Positions 23,624 through 29,180 of a stretch of DNA of 33,245 nucleotides are shown here, in pieces. The stretch's first letter is position 1; each line of letters opens with the position of its first letter. The notes under the pieces were generated by a model, which saw only the letters and a program-made list of their open reading frames with translations, was not told where the DNA came from and did no database searches. The position numbers were made by a program, and so were the translations under genes. The stretch is from a virus, in the IMG/VR virus record IMGVR_UViG_3300048536_000027, positions 1 through 33,245 of that record. One strand, 5' to 3'.

Positions 23624-24427
23624 ATGAACCGAATAGGATTTATCGGCGGTAGCGACATGCGCCGCATCATGCAAGGTGACTGGATATCACTCTGGGAAGA
23701 GAAGACAGGACGCAAAAAGCCTGACGATCTATCAGATGTATTGCCGGTGCAGCTTGGTACATTCACCGAACAGTTCAACATCAACTGGTTTCAGCAGCAG
23801 ACAGGCAAGCAAGTGTCTGCCAGCCAGCATGAGATCAAGCTGGATGTAGACGGTGTGCCATGCAAAGGGATGCTTGACGGTCTTGTTGAGGGTGTCACAC
23901 CAATCGAGTGCAAACACACCTACGACAACAACACCATCGAAAATGTACTCAAGCAGTACATGCCACAGATCCAGTTCTACATGTGGATTGGCAACTACAC
24001 AGAATGTTATCTGTCAGTCTTGTTTGGCAACAGACGCTGGGAGTCAGTGCGTGTATCTCGCGCTGATGATTACGTCGAGCGGATGCGTGTGCATCTCAAG
24101 ACATTCTGGCAGCTTGTTGTAGATGACACACCACCAGCAGAGGCTGACGAGGTGTATGGCAATCATGTTGCCTCGCCCAACACAGACAAGATTCCTGTCA
24201 ACGATATGGTCAAGCGTGATGCGTCTGGTGACAATGAGTTCATCAGCCGGTGCCATGACTACATCGAGCAGCAGGGCAATGCACAACTATTTGAATCTGC
24301 CAAAGCCGATCTCAAGGCAATGGTAGGCGATGGAGAGCGAGAGGTGTACTGCGATCTCCTCACCATCAAGCGCGACAAGCGCGGATCACTTCGTATCGCA
24401 GTAAAGGAGAACCACTATGACGACTAA
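23624..24427 (+). CDS. YqaJ-type viral exonuclease, 267 aa
   Basis: The domain begins at once: GFIGGSDMRRIMQGDW (residues 3-18). The catalytic pattern of the lambda-exonuclease-like YqaJ family follows: LGTFTEQFN near 50, GMLDGLVEGVTPIECKH near 87-105 (Asp, then E-x-K), and QIQFYMWI near 120. These enzymes degrade one strand of duplex DNA from ends, producing substrate for the annealing protein encoded next. AAGGAGAACCAA precedes this ATG, which is why the longer upstream frame was rejected. The stop overlaps the ERF gene by 11 bases. Confidence 0.9.
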   Translation: MNRIGFIGGSDMRRIMQGDWISLWEEKTGRKKPDDLSDVLPVQLGTFTEQFNINWFQQQTGKQVSASQHEIKLDVDGVPCKGMLDGLVEGVTPIECKHTYDNNTIENVLKQYMPQIQFYMWIGNYTECYLSVLFGNRRWESVRVSRADDYVERMRVHLKTFWQLVVDDTPPAEADEVYGNHVASPNTDKIPVNDMVKRDASGDNEFISRCHDYIEQQGNAQLFESAKADLKAMVGDGEREVYCDLLTIKRDKRGSLRIAVKENHYDD

Positions 24428-24857
24428 GAATCTAGCCACAGCGCTAATCAAGTTCCACGACAGTGGAGCAGCAGCCAAGAAGGGTGCAGCCAATCCCTTC
24501 TTCAAGTCCAAGTATGCCAGCCTAGAGGAAGTCATTGAGACTGTCCGCGCAGAAGCTGGCAAGGTTGGGCTGACATTCACCCAGCTTGTCGACTTCGATG
24601 AGCATCACATCTTTGTAACCACAACAATCATGCACGAGTCTGGAGACTCAATGACTGGTCGCACACCAGTGCTTACCAAAGACAATACCGACCCGCAAAA
24701 GATGGGCAGCGGCATTACCTACGCCAAGCGTTATGGTTTGCAAGCAGCCTTTGGTCTGCCGTCAGAGGACGATGATGGCAATGCAGCCAGCGTGTCCTCA
24801 CCCAAAGTAACCAAAGTTGCCAAGAAGAGCAGTGCACCAGCAGAGGAGGCTTGGTAA
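24417..24857 (+). CDS. erf: ERF family single-strand annealing protein, 146 aa
   Basis: The ERF pattern is clear: LIKFHDSGAAAKKGAANPFFKSKYASLEEVIE (about residues 10-40), then a beta-strand segment, and KMGSGITYAKRYGLQAAFGLPSEDDDGN (about 100-127). ERF proteins form rings that anneal complementary single strands and work with an exonuclease, here encoded just upstream. The C-terminal 20 residues are a flexible Lys/Ser/Ala linker. The start follows AAAGGAGAACC. It is short for the family but contains the whole core. Confidence 0.9.
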   Translation: MTTKNLATALIKFHDSGAAAKKGAANPFFKSKYASLEEVIETVRAEAGKVGLTFTQLVDFDEHHIFVTTTIMHESGDSMTGRTPVLTKDNTDPQKMGSGITYAKRYGLQAAFGLPSEDDDGNAASVSSPKVTKVAKKSSAPAEEAW

Positions 24858-25213
24858 TGCTAGGAATCAACAAACGACTCGACAAGATCGAGTACCGACT
24901 CGCGCGTATCGACAAGATGCTTGAAGACATGCTGACAGTTCCAAAACAGGTACCGTCAGTTGTAGTTCACAAACCTGTATCAGAAAGCAGACAACGCAAG
25001 ACAGACTGGTATCCAGAAAGTCTAGCCAAGTTCATGCTGACCAGATACAGAACCATTGAAGATGCAATGGCTAAGTTTGGATACACCAAAGAGTCAATCA
25101 GAACCTACATCAAGAACATGCGCAAAGCAGGACTGCCTATTAAAACTCGCGGACGCGCACCAACTCAATACAAGATCGACAACCCACACGGAGGGGCAAA
25201 GCCCAATGGCTGA
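24857..25213 (+). CDS. Small DNA-binding-like protein, 118 aa
   Basis: The ATG shares one base with the ERF stop (TAATG) and follows GAGGAGG. The N-terminal helix (INKRLDKIEYRLARIDKMLEDML) is a likely short coiled coil for dimerisation. The C-terminal half (YRTIEDAMAKFGYTKESIRTYIKNMRKAGLPIKTRGR) has the look of a helix-turn-helix of resolvase or sigma type with a basic wing. It lies between ERF and the SSB-like gene, suggesting a role in recombination or early regulation. Confidence 0.68.
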   Translation: MLGINKRLDKIEYRLARIDKMLEDMLTVPKQVPSVVVHKPVSESRQRKTDWYPESLAKFMLTRYRTIEDAMAKFGYTKESIRTYIKNMRKAGLPIKTRGRAPTQYKIDNPHGGAKPNG

Positions 25214-25598
25214 ATACGACAACACAAACTCCGGCATCGCCGGTAAACCTTGGCCCGAACAGAAGCTGCTGCTTAACGGCAAGCTGAATGTATTTGGTGA
25301 AGACATGCCAATCGTTATTGTCACAGCAGAAACAAACACAGGCGAGAAGCGCCTAGAGGTCTTCCAGAAGATCGGTGTTATGTTTAGCAACGACAAGAAC
25401 GGCAATGACAAAGCGCCAGATTACTCAGGCCCACTCGACGGCTTGCATCAAGACTGGCGCGTTGCTGGTTGGCGCGGTGAGAAAGATGGACGCAAGTTCA
25501 TGTCACTCAAAGTCAGCGAGAAACAAAAGCAACAACAAGAAGTAGAACCACAGCAAGAAGTTGCTTCACAAGAGGTCGATGATGATATACCTTTCTAG
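25206..25598 (+). CDS. SSB-like protein with acidic DDDIPF tip, 130 aa
   Basis: The ATG at 25206 follows GGAGGGG; the longer upstream frame is off-frame of the previous gene. The N-terminal 100 residues are beta-rich with a GVMFSND...PDYSGPLDG...WRVAGWRGEKDGRKFMSLKV pattern that recalls DUF736-type small OB-like proteins. A Gln/Glu-rich linker follows and the chain ends DDDIPF, the hallmark of bacterial SSB tails that recruit partner enzymes. A single-strand DNA-binding role beside exonuclease and ERF is likely. Confidence 0.75.
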   Translation: MAEYDNTNSGIAGKPWPEQKLLLNGKLNVFGEDMPIVIVTAETNTGEKRLEVFQKIGVMFSNDKNGNDKAPDYSGPLDGLHQDWRVAGWRGEKDGRKFMSLKVSEKQKQQQEVEPQQEVASQEVDDDIPF

Positions 25599-25676
25599 GC
25601 AGTCGGTTTTGGTTCTCCGGCTTAACTCCTAGCAAACTGACGGTCAGACCAACCTCACGGTCTGACCGTCTTTCTT
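25595..25676 (+). ncRNA. Candidate 3'-UTR antisense RNA with anti-ribosome-site loop
   Basis: Between the SSB-like stop and the terminator, AGTCGG (25601-25606) can pair with CCGGCT (25617-25622), with CTAGG/CCTAG as an outer stem. The 10-base loop TTTTGGTTCT plus two stem bases forms TTTTGGTTCTCC (25607-25618). That is the exact complement of GGAGAACCAAAA at the DUF932 ribosome site, and of 8-11 bases at five other early genes. The RNA would end at the perfect terminator. Structure and function are predicted by eye only. Confidence 0.35.
25639..25676 (+). terminator. Rho-independent terminator of the early operon
   Basis: A perfect 12-bp stem, GACGGTCAGACC with GGTCTGACCGTC, 8-base loop, then TTTCTT. 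It closes the early operon, yet the next gene's ribosome site begins 3 bases after the T-run. Confidence 0.95.
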
Positions 25677-25688
25677 ATGGAGACAACA

Positions 25689-25898
25689 ATGATACTTGTA
25701 ATACCAAGAAACGATGGCTTGAAGATTAGCGTAGAAGGCAAGCTGCATCATAAAGACATGACGCCAGAAGAAATGATGCAGATGGGTATTAGATTCCAGC
25801 AAGCCGCATTAGAAATGATTAGGCTGGAACAGCTAGAAGCCGCATTCGATCAACCAGACGCTGAGCACGGTTCGGCACCTGTCGATACCAACGGCTAG
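25689..25898 (+). CDS. Small protein beyond the early terminator, 69 aa, unknown
   Basis: The ATG follows GGAG by 6 bases; an in-frame ATG at 25677 lies on top of that ribosome site and is less likely. The 69-residue acidic, Met/Gln/Glu-rich helical protein (NDGLKISVEGKLHHKDM..., QQAALEMIRLEQLEAAF) has no recognised motif. It sits directly after a strong terminator without a visible promoter, so it may be made only by readthrough. Its last 80 bases overlap the lysozyme gene on the other strand. Confidence 0.6.
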   Translation: MILVIPRNDGLKISVEGKLHHKDMTPEEMMQMGIRFQQAALEMIRLEQLEAAFDQPDAEHGSAPVDTNG

Positions 25899-26271
25899 AT
25901 TCCATCTGGTTTGCAGCCTCGTCCCACTCAGCAGCCTCAACAGCAGCCTTCATCATTTTGAATTTTGATAATCTTGGATACCCAAGGTTAAACATCATGT
26001 TGGCAATTATTAACTGACAATCATCTGGTAACTCTGTGAAGCTATCATACAAACGCAAGCAATCACGCCGCACACTATCAAGATCCTGCTCGAAAGCCTC
26101 TCGCACCCGATCCTCATCAATCGGGGTGCCGAGAGGCTGGCCGTGTTCTGGGTCATCTTCACGCACTAAATGCCCCACACCAAATGTAGCGTATCCAAGA
26201 TGATCGTTATAAATTTCATACTTACAACCTTCATCAATCTTTAACTCTTCCATTAGCTTATCGATGTTCAT
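25819..26271 (-). CDS. T4-type lysozyme (endolysin), 150 aa
   Basis: The N-terminal 35 residues align by eye with T4 lysozyme: Glu14 in KIDEGCK, Asp23 in YNDHLG and Thr29 in YATFGVGHL correspond to the catalytic Glu11, Asp20 and Thr26 of T4. It is a glycoside hydrolase family 24 muramidase that cuts peptidoglycan glycan strands for lysis. There is no signal peptide, so it depends on a holin. The ATG at 26271 overlaps the upstream membrane gene as ATGA. It is the last late gene and overlaps a plus-strand gene tail to tail. Confidence 0.95.
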   Translation of the reverse strand: MNIDKLMEELKIDEGCKYEIYNDHLGYATFGVGHLVREDDPEHGQPLGTPIDEDRVREAFEQDLDSVRRDCLRLYDSFTELPDDCQLIIANMMFNLGYPRLSKFKMMKAAVEAAEWDEAANQMESSRWYRQVPNRAQRLVDRMRLLAVPA

Positions 26272-26645
26272 TTCTTCAATCCTTTTAGTCCGCGCAAACC
26301 AAATGACGCTGCTATTGAGGCATACATGGCCCACTGGAACCAGCTTGGTGTGCGACTCAACGCATCAAAGCCACGCTCAACATAGGGCTGCAATGGCGGG
26401 ATAAAACACATGGCAATGATAGCTATAAACAGAATAGTCCAAGCCTCATCCTTCCAGCTATCCTTGCTGGCTTCAGCCATAATCTTTTCCCAGCCAGCTT
26501 CATGCGTGGCAGCGACTTTCATCACCTCAGCCTCAGCTTCAGCACGAGCCACCTTTACCTGACTCTTAGCAGCCTTTTCAGCAGCCTTGCCTTTCAGCCA
26601 GCCACCAGCCAGTTCACCTACAATGGGCAGTAAAGCCTGTATCAT
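26268..26645 (-). CDS. Holin-like membrane protein (GTA-type holin pattern), 125 aa
   Basis: A short N-terminal hydrophobic/amphipathic part (IQALLPIVGELAGGWL) is followed by a charged helix of Ala/Glu/Lys (about 20-65). Then come two membrane segments: about 70-90 (AWTILFIAIIAMCFIPPL) and 103-120 (WFQWAMYASIAASFGL). This matches the layout of the three-segment holins of gene-transfer agents and related phages. It lies directly before lysozyme with a 4-base overlap, supporting a holin role. Confidence 0.78.
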   Translation of the reverse strand: MIQALLPIVGELAGGWLKGKAAEKAAKSQVKVARAEAEAEVMKVAATHEAGWEKIMAEASKDSWKDEAWTILFIAIIAMCFIPPLQPYVERGFDALSRTPSWFQWAMYASIAASFGLRGLKGLKK

Positions 26646-26674
26646 TTACTTTGTCCTGTTGTGCATGTCCCACA

Positions 26675-26872
26675 TTATCGCTTCTCACTTCCAAGCCAAA
26701 CAGCAAAAGCGCCAGTCATTGCGCCGCTGACCACACTCACCATTGCGGACTGCTGTGTAGTAATATCATCTAATGACATTCCCCATTCAATCACACGAAT
26801 GTACATAATAGTCATTACAAACATCATAAAGCGCGGCAGTATCTTCCACTGCAAAACCTGTTCAGCACTCAT
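26675..26872 (-). CDS. Second holin-like membrane protein, 65 aa
   Basis: Two hydrophobic segments in 65 residues: about 11-30 (ILPRFMMFVMTIMYIRVI) and 43-60 (AMVSVVSGAMTGAFAVWLG), with a short polar N-terminus and a charged end (SEKR). This is a class II holin build (compare T7 gp17.5, 67 aa). The ATG overlaps the stop of the upstream gene as ATGA. Either this or the 125-aa protein could be the true holin, and one could be its antagonist. Confidence 0.75.
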   Translation of the reverse strand: MSAEQVLQWKILPRFMMFVMTIMYIRVIEWGMSLDDITTQQSAMVSVVSGAMTGAFAVWLGSEKR

Positions 26873-27537
26873 TTCTGGCTATCCTTGATTGCTTTGAGGG
26901 TGTCATAGATATTAGGTGGCGGTGGCTGATCGATGTCCCACTGGCAGAGATATTCCTTTGGGCGAAACTCTCTAGGTGCAAACATCATAGTCTCTTGGGT
27001 ATTGTGTGCGCCACGATACACGCATGCTGTAGTTTTCTTATCAATCTTCATGCACTTGGTAAGTCGGCATACAGTCAGATCGTTAGCAGCCTGTGCAAAG
27101 GCACCCCGCATCCAGAAGGCAAACAGCAATATACCAACTATGCCAAACACAATAACAAGGCCAACACCTACGTTGCCAGCAGTCTCAATGTTTTTCTTCC
27201 GGCGTTTAACAGCAGCTTGCCTAGCTTTGGCCCTACCATCCTTGGCTTCTTCACAGAACCGCTCATAGTCACGCCACAGACCGGGACGGCCAGACAGGAT
27301 CATCAGTTCTTTGAGTTGCTTTTCTTTCTCACGGATCTGCTCAAGAGCCATAAACTCTTCAAGATCGTTACCGCCTACACCTCTGGCACGTTTCTTGTTG
27401 CCCTCTCGCATAAGATCTTCTTTGCAAGAGACAAAGGTGCCAAGAGCCTTACCAGCAGAAGCTAGTTCACGCCCATTTTGAATGGTGGTTTTAATAACTG
27501 CAAAGGCTGCATTGGCTGCTGCAAGTTCTGCTAACAT
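26869..27537 (-). CDS. Membrane-spanning protein with coiled coil and Cys-rich outer domain, 222 aa
   Basis: Residues 1-115 are charged and helical, with coiled-coil character around 60-80. One membrane segment lies at about 120-145 (VGVGLVIVFGIVGILLFAFW). The C-terminal 75 residues contain four Cys (CRLTKCM..., TTACVY, YLCQWDI) and a QPPPPN stretch. If the C-terminal side is periplasmic, disulfides are likely. It could belong to the lysis cassette (spanin-like) or be a virion membrane-contact protein. The family is familiar from marine phages but its function is not known to me. Confidence 0.7.
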   Translation of the reverse strand: MLAELAAANAAFAVIKTTIQNGRELASAGKALGTFVSCKEDLMREGNKKRARGVGGNDLEEFMALEQIREKEKQLKELMILSGRPGLWRDYERFCEEAKDGRAKARQAAVKRRKKNIETAGNVGVGLVIVFGIVGILLFAFWMRGAFAQAANDLTVCRLTKCMKIDKKTTACVYRGAHNTQETMMFAPREFRPKEYLCQWDIDQPPPPNIYDTLKAIKDSQK

Positions 27538-27725
27538 CAGTACACCTTTGTGTCCTTATCTACCATGACTGGCAAACAGTAAGCGGTGATCTTCTGTCCT
27601 TGTTTATGCAGTCGTTGTGCAAAGTACACGCAGTCATCAACAGAGCGAAAGTACATATCATTGCTCTTGAGGCGTTGCTCTTCACCCAAGCCGACAAATA
27701 CAAACAACAAGAAGACATGAATCAT
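27537..27725 (-). CDS. Small exported or membrane-anchored protein, 62 aa
   Basis: The N-terminus (MIHVFLLFVFVGLG) is hydrophobic and could be a signal anchor, short for a cleavable signal. The rest is polar with two Cys (DDCVYFAQ..., AYCLPVM) that may form a disulfide outside the cytoplasm. The ATG overlaps the upstream stop (ATGA) and the stop overlaps the next start. A spanin-like or lysis-accessory role is possible by location. Confidence 0.65.
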   Translation of the reverse strand: MIHVFLLFVFVGLGEEQRLKSNDMYFRSVDDCVYFAQRLHKQGQKITAYCLPVMVDKDTKVY

Positions 27726-27892
27726 CCATTAACAATTAGCCCTATAAGCAAGACAATGGTGGTGCCAGCCGTGCCAATCATAATATGTTCGATGCGCTTG
27801 ATCCGAAGTATGGTTTCCTTCCAGCGTTCAGAGCAGACCGCCTCATGGGTGTCCAGTTCAGCTTTGATAGATGTGACGGTAGGCTTGCTCAT
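27722..27892 (-). CDS. Small membrane protein with cytoplasmic coiled helix, 56 aa
   Basis: The ATG at 27892 overlaps the upstream stop (ATGA) and the stop overlaps the next ATG. The N-terminal 36 residues form a charged helix (SIKAELDTHEAVCSERWKETI..., RIKRIEH) and the C-terminal 20 are hydrophobic (IMIGTAGTTIVLLIGLIV). The helix-plus-membrane-segment layout is common among phage haemolysin/XhlA-like or holin-accessory proteins. The function is inferred from location in the lysis cassette. Confidence 0.7.
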   Translation of the reverse strand: MSKPTVTSIKAELDTHEAVCSERWKETILRIKRIEHIMIGTAGTTIVLLIGLIVNG

Positions 27893-28077
27893 CAGTCAGC
27901 ATCCGCAATGGTCAGTGTACCGGCCTCGACCTGTCGCATGATTTCGTCGTAGTGTGCGTTACCTACAGCCAGTGGGATATAGTATGCCTGACCATCAATG
28001 GTGGCTTCTATACCATCATTTTCATTAGTAATCGGGTGAGCCATATATTGCGCTGACGTAATGTTCGTTCCATTCAT
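27892..28077 (-). CDS. Small soluble protein after fibre genes, 61 aa
   Basis: A polar 61-residue protein (starts MNGTNITSAQYMAHPITNEN; contains IEATIDGQAYYIPLAVGNAHYDEIMRQVEAGTLTI). The last part resembles a short motif found in small proteins next to tail-fibre genes of cyanophages and other marine phages. It is probably virion- or fibre-associated by location. It overlaps the next gene's start by one base pair step (ATGA). Confidence 0.7.
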   Translation of the reverse strand: MNGTNITSAQYMAHPITNENDGIEATIDGQAYYIPLAVGNAHYDEIMRQVEAGTLTIADAD

Positions 28078-28079
28078 GT

Positions 28080-29180
28080 TTACAACTCCGCTTCAAAAGC
28101 AAGCACTTCAGTTGCTGGTGTAACAGTGTAGGCAACTTCATCAGTATTGTTTGAAGCCCACCCAGAAATACGCACCCCTACTGCATTTCGACCTATGTCA
28201 TACGCAAAGTTACTTACGGAAGGATTAGCACCTGAACTGTTCACATTGCCTGACCTGTGGAAAGTATATCCGTTTTGCTTAATAGATGGCGTTGCTCTCA
28301 TAGAAGTGGCAAGCGGGATACCTACAATAATATTAGTTGTGCCAAGACCATTACCGGCAAAGTATGTGCTTCCACTTGCTACTTCTTGATAATATCTTTG
28401 ACAGCGTATCATCTCATCCGCAAACGACCGATGCTCAAACGGCGTGGCCTGTTCGCCAAGTTCCATCTGAACTCCGGTGATGTGCCACTCGTTACCAACA
28501 GTATCAGCAAAATTTACCTGACTGGGGTGTACGGCATTAGCATCAACATCGCCGCCCCAAGTTCCATTAAAAAACGTACCGCTTTTAAGGTCTGCACCCC
28601 CAAGAAGGGCAAAGTTTAAGCGCAGGGACAAGCCATTATCATTAGTAAATGCCCCAGTAGTATCTGGGTTGAAAGTAAGAGATTTACGTTCCCAAGTGTT
28701 TGAACTGTTGATGGTGTATGACAAAGCGTTTTGTCTATTATTATCTGTGTCAAAAAGTCCTACTGTGTATACACCTGTCTTGTTGGACTTTACATAAAAA
28801 GAAACAGTAAATGCTTTGGCATCCGATGTGCCTTTAGCAATGGACTGTAAATCTTGCCCTTCAAATCCGTACCTAAGATGCCAGAACTGTGTAGCGGCCA
28901 GAGAGGTGTCGGCAGTTGTTACTTCAATCTTTGCGCTATTAGAAAAGCCAGATGGGGCATCTGTACTTTGTGAAAATGTAGACACTTGGTCACCGCTTAG
29001 AGAAATCTGAAATCTATCCAATACAGTGTAACCTTCACCAGTTCCGTTTGGCCCTACGTTAGTTTTGCTCGTAGCCCTCTGGCTGACCTGCATCGCACCG
29101 TTGATGACGAGGTTTTTGCCTGTAATGCCACCGGCATCAGCCGAACCGGCGAGGTCTGCGAAATCTCTTGCTCTGCTCAT
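28080..29180 (-). CDS. Tail-fibre-like / receptor-binding accessory protein, 366 aa
   Basis: The N-terminus (MSRARDFADLAGSADAGGITGKNLVINGAMQVSQRAT) and the central jelly-roll-like beta region (FWHLRYGFEGQDL, FTVSFYVKSNKTGVYTVGL, then WHITGVQMELGEQATPFEHRSFADEMIRCQRYYQ near 235-270) form a pattern common in marine phage fibre or base proteins, often with carbohydrate-binding-like folds. It probably attaches to or decorates the fibre encoded upstream, with which it overlaps by 4 bases. No enzymatic motif is visible. Confidence 0.78.
   Translation of the reverse strand: MSRARDFADLAGSADAGGITGKNLVINGAMQVSQRATSKTNVGPNGTGEGYTVLDRFQISLSGDQVSTFSQSTDAPSGFSNSAKIEVTTADTSLAATQFWHLRYGFEGQDLQSIAKGTSDAKAFTVSFYVKSNKTGVYTVGLFDTDNNRQNALSYTINSSNTWERKSLTFNPDTTGAFTNDNGLSLRLNFALLGGADLKSGTFFNGTWGGDVDANAVHPSQVNFADTVGNEWHITGVQMELGEQATPFEHRSFADEMIRCQRYYQEVASGSTYFAGNGLGTTNIIVGIPLATSMRATPSIKQNGYTFHRSGNVNSSGANPSVSNFAYDIGRNAVGVRISGWASNNTDEVAYTVTPATEVLAFEAEL

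Noticed and set aside
25056-25205. Longer N-terminus for the SSB-like protein
   Set aside because: That part is off-frame inside the preceding gene, and a strong ribosome site lies just before the ATG at 25206.
26272-26334. Longer N-terminus for lysozyme
   Set aside because: T4 lysozyme-type alignment begins at the ATG at 26271, which overlaps the upstream stop as ATGA; the extension is off-frame holin sequence.
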